From Microbacterium horticulturae (lineage in GTDB: Bacteria; Actinomycetota; Actinomycetes; Actinomycetales; Microbacteriaceae), in assembly GCF_029094505.1 (NCBI RefSeq), contig NZ_CP119108.1, forward strand, positions 1,054,001 through 1,118,000: a stretch of 64,000 nucleotides of DNA, read 5' to 3'. A program made the position numbers and the translations under genes. Below the pieces are notes generated by a model. It was not told the DNA's origin. It ran no database searches and saw only the letters and a program-made list of their open reading frames with translations. Positions 17,775 to 26,892 of the stretch are shown here, one piece after another; position 1 is the first letter of the stretch; each line of letters starts with the position of its first letter.

Positions 17775-18356
17775 GTGACATCCACCCGTGCCGAACCGAT
17801 GGCGCCCGAAGACCGGCGGTCCATGATCGCCGAGCAGGCGGTACCGCTGTTCCTCGAACACGGCGCGGGGCTGACCACCCGGCAACTGGCCGAAGAGCTC
17901 GGCATCGCCGAGGGCACGATCTTCCGGGCCTTCGGCGACAAAGAAGCGCTCAAGCGCGCCGCCGTCGAGACGTTCTTCGCGCAGTCGCGTGCGCGGATGG
18001 AGGAGGGGATGGTCGATCCTTCGCTTCCGCTGGAAGAGAAGATCGTCGCCCTCGTGCGCGGCACCCGCATGTGGATGCGGAACATGATGCGGATGCTCTC
18101 GCTCGTGGACCGCGAAGAGATTCCCTCCTTCTTCAAAGGTCCGCGCGACGACGCCTACCGCACCGGGGTGGCGGCGATCTTCGCACCGAATGCCGACGAG
18201 CTGACCATCCCGCCCGACCGGCTCGGACCCATCGTGCGCATCGCGGGCATGGCGGCCAACGCCGCCGGGCTCGCCAACGACGCCGGACTGTCCGACGACG
18301 AGCTCGTCCACTTCATCCTGTACGGCATCGCGGGCCGACCCCGCGGAGAGGACTAG
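17775..18356 (+). CDS. TetR-family regulator of the downstream ABC exporter
   Basis: 193 residues from the GTG at 17775; an earlier in-frame ATG at 17739 would overlap the operator and promoter, so it is rejected. Residues about 15-60 form the TetR HTH (QLAEELGIAEGTIFRAFGDKEALK). The stop is 3 nt before the first ABC gene, so the three genes form one operon, and the perfect inverted repeat upstream suggests autoregulation released by an exported compound. Confidence 0.9.
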   Translation: MTSTRAEPMAPEDRRSMIAEQAVPLFLEHGAGLTTRQLAEELGIAEGTIFRAFGDKEALKRAAVETFFAQSRARMEEGMVDPSLPLEEKIVALVRGTRMWMRNMMRMLSLVDREEIPSFFKGPRDDAYRTGVAAIFAPNADELTIPPDRLGPIVRIAGMAANAAGLANDAGLSDDELVHFILYGIAGRPRGED

Positions 18357-18359
18357 ACC

Positions 18360-20084
18360 ATGCTGGGCAGACTTCTGGCTCATTATCTGCGCCGCGGATG
18401 GCCGCTGATCATCGGCGTGCTCATCTTCCAGATCGCGCAGTCGCTGGCGTCGCTGTGGCTTCCGACGCTGCAGGCCGACATCATCGACGACGGCGTTCTC
18501 AAGGGCGACGTCGACTTCATCTGGCGCACCGGCGGTCTCATGCTCGTGATCAGCCTCGGCCAGATCATCTGCACGATCGTCGCCGTGTACTTCGGCTCGC
18601 GCCTGGCGATGGGCATGGGCCGCGACATCCGTGGCGACCTGTTCCATCGCGTCGTGCAGTTCTCGCAGCGCGAGGTGGGTCAGTTCGGCGCCCCTTCGCT
18701 GATCACCCGCAACACGAACGATGTGCAGCAGGTGCAGATGCTCGTGCAGATGTCGGCGACCATGATGGTGTCGGCGCCGATTCTGGCCATCGGCGGTGTC
18801 ATCTTCGCGATCCGGCAGGATGTCGGGCTGTCATGGCTCATGGCGGTGTCGGTGCCGGTGCTGCTGATCATCGTCTCGCTCATCGTCGTGCGCATGGTGC
18901 CGGCATTCCGCGCCATGCAGAAGCGCATCGACCGCGTCAACCAGATCATGCGCGAGCAGCTGACCGGCATCCGCGTCGTGCGCGCGTTCGTGCGCGAACC
19001 GCAGGAGCACGCGCGCTTCACCCGCGCGAGCGAAGACGTCATGGAGTCGGCCGTGCGCGCCGGCAACCTGATGGCCATCATGTTCCCCGCCGTCACGGTC
19101 GTGCTGAACGTCTCGAGCGCCGCCGTCATCTGGTTCGGCGCGTTCCAGGTGCAGGACGGCAATGCGCAGATCGGCACGCTGTTCGCGTTCCTCACCTACA
19201 TGATGCAGATCCTCATGGGCGTCATGATGGCCACGTTCATGTTCGTGATGATCCCGCGCGCTGCGGTCTGCGCCGGCCGCATCGGCGACGTGCTGCAGAC
19301 CGAGCCATCGGTGGCCGCGCGCGCAGAGCTCGCCGCGCCGCCGGCGCCGATGGGCCGTGTCGAGTTCGATCACGTCGACTTCACCTACCCGGGTGCTGAA
19401 GACGCGGTGGTCACCGACGTGAGCTTCACCGTCGAACCCGGCACCACGACCGCTATCATCGGCTCGACCGGCTCGGGCAAGACCACGCTCGTGGGCCTGC
19501 TGCCGCGCTTGTTCGACGTGACCGGCGGCCGGGTGCTGCTTGACGGCGTCGATGTGCGCGACTACGACCCCGACGTGCTCTGGAAGCGCATCGGGCTGGT
19601 GCAGCAGCGGGCGTTCCTCTTCTCCGGGACCGTGGCATCCAACCTCCGCTACGGCGACGAGAGTGCGACCGACGACGAGCTGTGGGACGCGCTCGAGATC
19701 GCCCAGGCCAAGGGCTTCGTCGAAGAGATGCGGCTGGATGCTCCGATCGCCCAGGGCGGCACGAACGTCTCGGGCGGTCAGCGCCAGCGCCTGTCGATAG
19801 CGCGGGCGATCGTCCACAAACCGGCCGTGTACGTCTTCGACGACTCGTTCTCGGCCCTCGACCTGTCGACCGACGCCGCGCTGCGGCACGCGCTCGACGA
19901 GCGCCTGCCCGAGGCGACCCGGATCGTCGTCGCGCAGCGGGTCAGCAGCATCCAGCATGCCGATCAGATCATCGTGATCGACCACGGCCGCATCGTCGGC
20001 GTGGGCGCGCATGACGACCTCGTCGAGACATGCGAGACCTACCGCGAGATCGTCGAATCGCAGCTGACGGCGCAGGAGGCGTGA
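18360..20084 (+). CDS. ABC exporter half-transporter, degenerate-NBD partner
   Basis: 574 residues: transmembrane domain (six helices within about 1-300) followed by a nucleotide-binding domain. Walker A is GSTGSGKTT (368-376) and the signature VSGGQ (470-474) is normal, but the residue after Walker B is Asp495 (FDDSF) in place of catalytic Glu, and the switch His is Gln526 (VVAQRV). These are the hallmarks of the degenerate half of heterodimeric multidrug-type exporters such as LmrC/TM287. The gene overlaps the next by TGATG, so equal production of both halves is expected. Confidence 0.93.
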   Translation: MLGRLLAHYLRRGWPLIIGVLIFQIAQSLASLWLPTLQADIIDDGVLKGDVDFIWRTGGLMLVISLGQIICTIVAVYFGSRLAMGMGRDIRGDLFHRVVQFSQREVGQFGAPSLITRNTNDVQQVQMLVQMSATMMVSAPILAIGGVIFAIRQDVGLSWLMAVSVPVLLIIVSLIVVRMVPAFRAMQKRIDRVNQIMREQLTGIRVVRAFVREPQEHARFTRASEDVMESAVRAGNLMAIMFPAVTVVLNVSSAAVIWFGAFQVQDGNAQIGTLFAFLTYMMQILMGVMMATFMFVMIPRAAVCAGRIGDVLQTEPSVAARAELAAPPAPMGRVEFDHVDFTYPGAEDAVVTDVSFTVEPGTTTAIIGSTGSGKTTLVGLLPRLFDVTGGRVLLDGVDVRDYDPDVLWKRIGLVQQRAFLFSGTVASNLRYGDESATDDELWDALEIAQAKGFVEEMRLDAPIAQGGTNVSGGQRQRLSIARAIVHKPAVYVFDDSFSALDLSTDAALRHALDERLPEATRIVVAQRVSSIQHADQIIVIDHGRIVGVGAHDDLVETCETYREIVESQLTAQEA

Positions 20085-22084
20085 TGAGCGACACCAAGAC
20101 CACGCAGACCCAGACGGCCCCGCGGCGCGGCCCCGGCGGACCGGGCCGCGGCCCCGGCGCCGGCATGGGCGCACCCGTCCAGAAGGCGCAGAACTTCGGC
20201 CCCAGCGCGAAGCGGCTGCTCGGGATGCTGCGTCCCGACGCGCTCTCGCTGATCTTCGTCGTGCTGATGGGCGCGGTCAGCGTCGCCCTCAACGTCGTCG
20301 GTCCGAAGCTGCTCGGTCAGGCCACCAACGTCGTGGTCGCCGGCTTCATCTCGATGCAGTTCAAGGACGTCCCCGCGGGCGTCACGAAGGCGCAGATCAT
20401 CGATCAGCTGCAGGCGAGCGGTCAGGGCCAGGTCGCCGACATGCTGCGCACCGTCGACTTCACGCCCGGAGCCGGCATCGACTTCGGTCGGCTGGGCGTC
20501 ATCATCGGATCGGTGCTGGCGATCTACCTGATCTCCGCGGTCTTCATGTGGCTGCAGGGCCGCATCCTCAACATCGTCGTGCAGCGGGCCATGCACCGCA
20601 TCCGCATGATGATCGAGGAGAAGGTGCACAAGCTGCCCCTGTCGTACTACGACCGCATGCAGCGCGGCGAACTGCTCAGCCGCGTGACCAACGACGTCGA
20701 CAACATCGGTCAGACGCTGCAGCAGAGCATGTCGCAGGTGGTGATCTCGCTGCTGACCGTGGTCGGTGTGCTGGTGATGATGTTCTCGATCTCGTGGGTG
20801 CTCGCGATCATCGCCCTGGTCGCGATCCCGATCACGATCCTCGTGACGGTGCTGGTCGCCCGGCGCTCGCAGAAGCTGTTCATCGCGCAGTGGGCGGCCA
20901 CCGGGGTACTCAACGCGCGCGTCGAGGAGACGTACTCCGGCCACGCCATCGTCAAGGTCTTCGGCCACCAGCGCGAGGTCGAATCCGGCTTCCGCGCCGA
21001 GAACGACGCGGTGTACCGGGCCAGCTTCGGCGCCCAGTTCGTCTCGGGTGTCATCATGCCCGCGATGATGTTCGTCGGAAACCTCGTCTACGTCGCCATC
21101 GCGGTGGTCGGCGGCATCCGTATCGCCAGCGGCCTCATCTCGGTCGGTGACGTGCAGGCGTTCATCCAGTACTCGCGTCAGTTCACTCAGCCGCTGAGCC
21201 AGCTGGGCTCGATGGCGAATCTGCTGCAGTCGGGCGTGGCCAGCGCCGAGCGGGTGTTCGAGCTGCTCGACGAGCCCGAAGAGACCCCCGACGCCGACCC
21301 GGGGGCCGCGGTCCCCGCCGATGCGAGCCATCTCGCGTTCGACGACGTCGCGTTCCAGTACCTGCCCGACAAGCCGCTCATCTCTGAGCTGTCGCTGTCG
21401 GCCAGCCCCGGCAGCACGGTGGCGATCGTGGGCCCGACCGGCGCCGGCAAGACGACGCTCGTGAACCTCATCATGCGCTTCTACGACGTCGACAGCGGCC
21501 GCATCACGCTCGACGGCGTCGACACCCGCACGATGACGCGAGCGGACCTGCGCGCACGCACCGGCATGGTGCTGCAGGACACGTGGCTGTTCGCCGGCAC
21601 GATCCGCGAGAACATCGCCTACGGCCGCCCGGATGCCACCGAGGATGAGATCGTGGATGCCGCGACCGCCGCCTACGTGGACCGCTTCGTGCACGCACTG
21701 CCCGACGGGTACGACACGATGCTCGACGACGAGGCCACGAACCTCTCGGTGGAGGAGCGGCAGCTGGTCACGATCGCCCGGGCGTTCCTGGCCGACCCGC
21801 GCATTCTCATCCTCGACGAGGCCACCAGCTCGGTCGACACCCGCACCGAGCTGCTGATCCAGCGGGCGATGTCGAACCTGCGTGTCGACCGCACCTCGTT
21901 CGTGATCGCGCACCGGCTGTCGACGATCCGCGACGCCGACCTCATCCTCGTGATGGAGGACGGGCACATCGTCGAGCAGGGCGCTCATGATGAGCTGCTG
22001 GCCGCGCGCGGCGCGTACTGGCGCCTGTACAACGCGCAGTTCGAGGCTCCGGTGTTGGACACGGGCGTCGAAGCCGTCAATTAG
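20084..22084 (+). CDS. ABC exporter half-transporter, catalytic-NBD partner
   Basis: 666 residues from ATG 20084 (GTG 20081 is also in frame). A Gly/Pro-rich, likely disordered N-terminus (about 1-35) precedes the transmembrane domain, which has an extra ~60-residue insertion around 80-130 after the first helix. The nucleotide-binding domain has Walker A GPTGAGKTT (450-458), Walker B with catalytic Glu579 (LDEATSS) and switch His610, but the signature is LSVEE (554-558) in place of LSGGQ. It thus complements the upstream half: one composite ATP site is canonical and the other degenerate. Likely exports a lipid, peptide or drug; the substrate is unknown. Confidence 0.93.
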   Translation: MSDTKTTQTQTAPRRGPGGPGRGPGAGMGAPVQKAQNFGPSAKRLLGMLRPDALSLIFVVLMGAVSVALNVVGPKLLGQATNVVVAGFISMQFKDVPAGVTKAQIIDQLQASGQGQVADMLRTVDFTPGAGIDFGRLGVIIGSVLAIYLISAVFMWLQGRILNIVVQRAMHRIRMMIEEKVHKLPLSYYDRMQRGELLSRVTNDVDNIGQTLQQSMSQVVISLLTVVGVLVMMFSISWVLAIIALVAIPITILVTVLVARRSQKLFIAQWAATGVLNARVEETYSGHAIVKVFGHQREVESGFRAENDAVYRASFGAQFVSGVIMPAMMFVGNLVYVAIAVVGGIRIASGLISVGDVQAFIQYSRQFTQPLSQLGSMANLLQSGVASAERVFELLDEPEETPDADPGAAVPADASHLAFDDVAFQYLPDKPLISELSLSASPGSTVAIVGPTGAGKTTLVNLIMRFYDVDSGRITLDGVDTRTMTRADLRARTGMVLQDTWLFAGTIRENIAYGRPDATEDEIVDAATAAYVDRFVHALPDGYDTMLDDEATNLSVEERQLVTIARAFLADPRILILDEATSSVDTRTELLIQRAMSNLRVDRTSFVIAHRLSTIRDADLILVMEDGHIVEQGAHDELLAARGAYWRLYNAQFEAPVLDTGVEAVN

Positions 22085-22137
22085 TATGTGAGAACGTCGT
22101 CGACCGGCGGCGCCTTGCCAGCCAGGAAGGATCCGGC

Positions 22138-22941
22138 GTGCCCGACGTGCGCACACGAGAACACACGGTCACGCTGGCCGACGGAAGGCTCGAGGTCTCC
22201 TGGGCCGCCGCAACCGACGTCGGCAGACGGCGTGAGGTGAATCAAGACGCGGTGCTCGCCGAGTTCCCGCTGTTCGTCGTCGCCGACGGCATGGGCGGGC
22301 ACATCGGCGGTGAGATCGCCTCGACGAGCGCCATCGACCGGCTGCGCCCGGTCGCAGAATCGGGGGCGGTCACGCCCAAGGCGCTCGAGAAGGCGCTCAG
22401 CCGGGCGGTGAAAGACATCGCCGCGCACCCCGAGGCGACCGACGACGGCACCGGGACGACGGTCACCGGCTTCTACTTCGACGCGGCAGCATCCGACCCG
22501 CACTGGGTGACGCTGAACATCGGCGACTCGCGCGTGTACCTGGTCCGTGACGGGCAGATCGTGCAGATCACGACCGACCACTCCGTCGTGCAAGAGCTCA
22601 TCGCCGCGGGCCGGCTGAGCCCCGAAGAGGCCGAGAATCACCCGTACGGCAACGTCATCACCCGTGCTGTCGGGCCCAGCGACAGCGTCAAGCCCGACTA
22701 CGTGCGGCTCGACCTCGTCGACGGCGATCGGTTCGTCGTCTGCTCCGACGGGCTGACCAAGGAGCTCACCGACTACGGCATCCAGCACTTCCTCTCCGAG
22801 CACGCCGATCCCGGCGAGGCCGTGTCGGAGATGATGGATGCCGCGCTTGAGAACGGCGGCCGCGACAACATCTCGGTCATCGTCGTGAACGTGGCGGCCA
22901 GCGGCGACCGTTACACCGGTTCCTCCCCAGACGAGGACTGA
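22138..22941 (+). CDS. PP2C-family serine/threonine phosphatase
   Basis: 267 residues from a GTG with AGGAAGG upstream. It contains the PPM/PP2C metal motifs: EVNQDAVL near residue 36, VVADGMGGHIGGE near 50, GDSRVYLV near 130, SDGLTKEL around 202 and GGRDNISVIVV near 240. It would remove phosphate from Ser/Thr proteins using Mn/Mg in the cytoplasm. No transmembrane segment is present, unlike PstP. It is 68 bp upstream of the EccC/FtsK-like ATPase, suggesting a joint operon. Confidence 0.92.
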   Translation: MPDVRTREHTVTLADGRLEVSWAAATDVGRRREVNQDAVLAEFPLFVVADGMGGHIGGEIASTSAIDRLRPVAESGAVTPKALEKALSRAVKDIAAHPEATDDGTGTTVTGFYFDAAASDPHWVTLNIGDSRVYLVRDGQIVQITTDHSVVQELIAAGRLSPEEAENHPYGNVITRAVGPSDSVKPDYVRLDLVDGDRFVVCSDGLTKELTDYGIQHFLSEHADPGEAVSEMMDAALENGGRDNISVIVVNVAASGDRYTGSSPDED

Positions 22942-23009
22942 CAGCCGCTTCTCCACAGATCGGCGGACGAGCCCTCTGCGGCGGTGCGCAGCGCGCTTGA
23001 CTGGACGGC

Positions 23010-25727
23010 ATGACCGATGTCATCGACGACGTTCTCCGGCTGCCCGATCCTGCACCGGCCGCCCGGCGCAGCCCGCTGCCTCTCATAGCCTCGGCGGTGC
23101 CCGTGCTGGCTGGAGTGGGGTTGTGGCTGGCGACCGGTACGGTGACGATGCTGTGGTTCGCCGCACTCGGGCCGCTCATCGCCGTGGCGACGGTGGCCGA
23201 CGGCGTGCGCGCCGCACGGCGGCAGCGCCGGCTCGCCGCACGCGACGCCGAGCGCACGCGGCGCCGCGTCGGCGCCGCTGTCGCCGAGCGTCACGAGGCC
23301 GAACGCGTGCGGTTGTGGACGCGCACCCCCGACCTGCTCGGCGCGCTCGACGAGGTGTGGCGCCCGGTCGCCGGCCGCGGCGAGCAGCTGGTGGTGGGAC
23401 GTGGCCCGCGACCGAGCACCGTGCGCGTGGAGGGCGGGCGAGACGATGCCGCCTCGGCCGCGATCCGTGCCGCGGCTGCCGTCGTCGCCGACGCGCCGGT
23501 GACCGTGCCGCTGCGCGATGGCGTCGTCGTGGTCGGCCCTGCGCCGCTGGCGCGCGCGGTGCATCGGGCGCTCCTCCTTCAGTTGTGTCTGGTGCTGCCG
23601 CCTGACCGGATGCACATATCCGCAGACGGCGGCGAAGAATGGGTGCGGCGCCTTCCACACGTCGACGGCGACGCACCGATGACGATCGCGCTCGCCGCAG
23701 ACGAACCCGGGGACGCGGCGCTCGTGCGGGCGGCGCCGGGCGCGCCGCCGCCGCCGCGCTGCGGGGCTGTGCTGGCTCTGACCGGGGCAGAGCGCGCACT
23801 GCTCACCTACGACGGCGGCACCACCCCGGTGCGCGTCGAAGGCATCTCCGCGGGCCAGGCCGGCCAGCTCGCCGACGCGCTGCGCCGATGCGCACAGGAG
23901 ATGTTCGGGGCACAGGCCGGTGCTGTCGCCCTCGCCGAGATAGCGGATCGGACGCCGGCGAACGGCGACGGCCTCGACGTCGTGATCGGGTCGGCCCGCG
24001 GCATCCCGTACCGCCTCGACCTGGTCGCCGACGGCCCGCACGCGGTCGTCGCCGGCATCACCGGCTCGGGCAAGAGCGAGCTGCTCACGACGTGGATCAC
24101 CGCTCTGTGCCTGCGCCATGGACCCGATCGCGTGACGTTCCTGCTCGCGGATTTCAAGGGTGGCACCGCCTTCGATGCGCTGGTGGGACTGCCGCACGTG
24201 GCCGGAGTGATCTCCGACCTCGACACCGGCGGCGCCGCGCGTGCGCTGGAGAGCCTGCGTGCCGAGCTGCGCCGCCGAGAGGCCGCGATCGTCGCCGCGG
24301 GCGCTCGCGATGTCGCCGGCACCGACCTGCCGCGGCTGATCATCGTCGTCGACGAGTTCGCCGCTCTGACCGCCGCGCATCCCGACCTCGTCGAGCTGTT
24401 CACCGACATCGCGGCCCGCGGCCGGGCGCTGGGCATGCACCTCATCCTGGGCACGCAGCGGGCCGCCGGCACGTTCCGCGATGCACTGCTCGCCAACTGC
24501 CCGCTGCGCATCAGTCTGCGGGTCACCGACCCCGCTGACAGCAGCGCTCTGCTGGGCGGCCCCGAGGCGGCCGGGTTGCCCGGCGCTCCCGAGCACCGGG
24601 GGCTCGCCTACGTGCGGCGGGGAGCGGATGGCGCCGCCCGGCGCGTACGCGTGGCTCTGACGTCGCCCCAGCTGGTGGCCGAGGCTGCAGCGTCGGCGTC
24701 CGGTCCTCTTCCGCGGCGGCCGTGGCTGCCCGCGCTGCCCGAGAGGATCGCGCTGACCGAGCTGCGCGGCGACGGTGTGATGCTCGGGCTGGCCGATGAG
24801 CCCGAGCGGCAGCGGCAGTCGGCCGTACTGCTCGACAGCCGGGGCCTGGCGGTCGTGGGCCGCGCCGGGTCAGGGCGCACGACGGTGCTCGCGGCGGTGG
24901 CCGCCCAGTGCGCGCGGCCCGTGTGGGTCGGCGCAGATCCGGAGGCCGCGTGGGACGCGCTTACGGCCCTGGACGGAGCTGCCAGCGCGCGCACCGTGCT
25001 CGTCGACGACCTCGACGCGCTGCTCGCACAGTACCCGCCCGAGTATGCGCACGAGGCCCTCGAGTGCCTTGAACGTCTCGTCCACGCTGCCGGCCCGGGC
25101 GCGGGGCGGGTTGTGCTGAGCGCCCAGCGCGTCAGCGGTCCGGTGGCGCGCCTGGCCGATCTGCTGCCGCAGCGAGCGATCCTCGCGATGTCGACCCGGG
25201 CTGACTTCGCAGCGGCGGGCGGGGTGTCCGCCGACTGGCGCGACGGGCTGCCGCCGGGGCGCGGCGTGCTCGGCGGCCGGGCGGTCCAGTTCGCGCAGGC
25301 GCCGGGCAGGGTTGCGGCAGCGCCTGCGCCTGTGCCCGTAGCGGCCTGGGTGCCATGCGCGACCGTGACGGCGGCGATCGGGGCGGCCGGTGCCGCGCAG
25401 CGCCGGGTGGCTGAGGCCGCGGCGGCATGCGGCGCGACAATGCTGACCGTCGACGAGGCGACGCACACGATCGGTTCCGACGTCCCGTCTGCCGGGTTCG
25501 CGGGCGTGGTCATGGGAGACGGCGAGCAGTGGCAGCGTGCATGGCGGCTGCTGCAGATGATCCGCGCCCGGGGAGAGCTGCTGGTAGACGGGGCATCCGC
25601 CGCCGACCACCGCGTGCTCACCGGAGACCGTGCACTGCTTCCGTACTGCCGGCCCGGGCGCGGGCGAGCGTGGCGCATCGACGACGCGGGCGTCGCCACC
25701 CGCGTCGTCGTGGGGTCATCGGGATGA
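23010..25727 (+). CDS. FtsK/SpoIIIE-type ATPase resembling EccC/EssC of type VII secretion
   Basis: 905 residues. Two hydrophobic helices near 26-70 anchor it in the membrane, followed by a basic coiled region. The first FtsK/SpoIIIE ATPase domain has Walker A GITGSGKS (349-356), ADFKGG and the Walker B IIVVDEFAAL. A second ATPase-like domain begins near 600 with GRAGSGRTT, where Arg623 replaces the P-loop Lys, so it probably does not hydrolyse ATP. This order (TM pair, active then inactive domains) is that of EccC/EssC. No WXG100 gene, EccB or EccD is nearby. Its stop directly abuts the stop of the convergent ald gene. Confidence 0.8.
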   Translation: MTDVIDDVLRLPDPAPAARRSPLPLIASAVPVLAGVGLWLATGTVTMLWFAALGPLIAVATVADGVRAARRQRRLAARDAERTRRRVGAAVAERHEAERVRLWTRTPDLLGALDEVWRPVAGRGEQLVVGRGPRPSTVRVEGGRDDAASAAIRAAAAVVADAPVTVPLRDGVVVVGPAPLARAVHRALLLQLCLVLPPDRMHISADGGEEWVRRLPHVDGDAPMTIALAADEPGDAALVRAAPGAPPPPRCGAVLALTGAERALLTYDGGTTPVRVEGISAGQAGQLADALRRCAQEMFGAQAGAVALAEIADRTPANGDGLDVVIGSARGIPYRLDLVADGPHAVVAGITGSGKSELLTTWITALCLRHGPDRVTFLLADFKGGTAFDALVGLPHVAGVISDLDTGGAARALESLRAELRRREAAIVAAGARDVAGTDLPRLIIVVDEFAALTAAHPDLVELFTDIAARGRALGMHLILGTQRAAGTFRDALLANCPLRISLRVTDPADSSALLGGPEAAGLPGAPEHRGLAYVRRGADGAARRVRVALTSPQLVAEAAASASGPLPRRPWLPALPERIALTELRGDGVMLGLADEPERQRQSAVLLDSRGLAVVGRAGSGRTTVLAAVAAQCARPVWVGADPEAAWDALTALDGAASARTVLVDDLDALLAQYPPEYAHEALECLERLVHAAGPGAGRVVLSAQRVSGPVARLADLLPQRAILAMSTRADFAAAGGVSADWRDGLPPGRGVLGGRAVQFAQAPGRVAAAPAPVPVAAWVPCATVTAAIGAAGAAQRRVAEAAAACGATMLTVDEATHTIGSDVPSAGFAGVVMGDGEQWQRAWRLLQMIRARGELLVDGASAADHRVLTGDRALLPYCRPGRGRAWRIDDAGVATRVVVGSSG

Positions 25728-26843
25728 TCAGCCGAGCGCCTCGGAGACCGGCGCCAGATCGAGGTCGTGCGCGGTGGCCACCCCGGCGTTCGTCACCCGC
25801 CCGCCAAGGGTGTTGAGACCGGCCGCCAGTGCGCTGTCAGCACGCATTGCCTCACGCCAGCCGTGCGCCGCCACCTGCCGGATGTACGGCAGCGTCGCGT
25901 TGGTCAGCGCCGACGTCGACGTATTCGGCACGGCACCGGGCATATTGGCGACGCAGTAGAAAACCGTGTCGTGCACCGCGAACGTCGGGTCGTCATGCGT
26001 GGTCGGGTGCGTGTCGGCGAAGCATCCGCCCTGATCGACGGCGATGTCGACGAGCACCGACCCCGGCCGCATGCGCGAGACCATGTCATTCGTGACGAGC
26101 TTGGGCGCCTTCGACCCCGGAATGAGCACCGACCCGATCACGAGGTCGCTGTCGACGACGGCGCGATCAAGGTCGAGGGGGTTGGATGCCGCGGTCTTGA
26201 TTCGGCCCTGGAAGTGGTCATCGAGCTGCCGAAGACGCGCGACGTTCGTGTCGAACACCGTGACATCGGAGCCCATCCCGGCTGCGATCACGGCGGAGTT
26301 CGCACCGGCGACTCCGCCGCCGATCACCGTCACCCGTGCGGAGCGCGTGCCGGGCACGCCCGACATCAGCAGTCCGCGGCCGCCGGAAGAGCGCATCAGC
26401 GTGTGCGCCCCGACCATCGGCGCCAGACGTCCCGCGACCTCGCTCATCGGAGCCAGCAGCGGCAGGCTGCGACTGGGCAGTTGCACCGTCTCGTACGCGA
26501 TGGCCGTCACGCCGTCCGCGAGCAGCCGTTCGGTGAGCGGACGATCCGCGGCCAGATGCAGGTAGGTGAACAGCACCAGGTCATCGCGGAAGTGCCCGTA
26601 CTCGCTCGCAATCGGTTCCTTGACCTTGAGCAGCAGCTCCGCACGATCCCACACCTCGCCGGCGTCGTCGAGCAGGGTCGCGCCGGCCTGCGTGTATTCC
26701 TCATCGGGCATGGACGAGCCCTCGCCGGCGCCTCGTTGCACGAACACCTCGTGGCCCGCGGCCACCAGATCGTGCACTCCGGCCGGCGTCAACGCCACCC
26801 GGAACTCGTTGTTCTTCACCTCGGTGGGCACGCTGATGCGCAT
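25728..26843 (-). CDS. ald: Alanine dehydrogenase
   Basis: 371 residues, exactly the family length, starting MRISVPTEVKNNEFRVALTP with AAAGGA upstream. It shows the substrate-binding His (LHLAAD, about 96), the NAD fold VIGGGVAGANSAVIAAGMG (about 172-190) and the conserved ending. It interconverts L-alanine with pyruvate and ammonia using NAD. It lies 49 nt downstream of the L-asparaginase gene on the same strand, so both probably serve release of ammonia and carbon from amino acids. Confidence 0.96.
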   Translation of the reverse strand: MRISVPTEVKNNEFRVALTPAGVHDLVAAGHEVFVQRGAGEGSSMPDEEYTQAGATLLDDAGEVWDRAELLLKVKEPIASEYGHFRDDLVLFTYLHLAADRPLTERLLADGVTAIAYETVQLPSRSLPLLAPMSEVAGRLAPMVGAHTLMRSSGGRGLLMSGVPGTRSARVTVIGGGVAGANSAVIAAGMGSDVTVFDTNVARLRQLDDHFQGRIKTAASNPLDLDRAVVDSDLVIGSVLIPGSKAPKLVTNDMVSRMRPGSVLVDIAVDQGGCFADTHPTTHDDPTFAVHDTVFYCVANMPGAVPNTSTSALTNATLPYIRQVAAHGWREAMRADSALAAGLNTLGGRVTNAGVATAHDLDLAPVSEALG

Positions 26844-26892
26844 GTCGTTCCTTTCTGCTCCGCCTTTGGAGCACAGGCGTCCTGCGGGTTCG

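Noticed and set aside
20039..22156. 705-codon minus-strand frame opposite the ABC exporter gene
   Set aside because: Composition is that of an antisense shadow (His, Asp, Arg), and the plus-strand gene carries all expected motifs.
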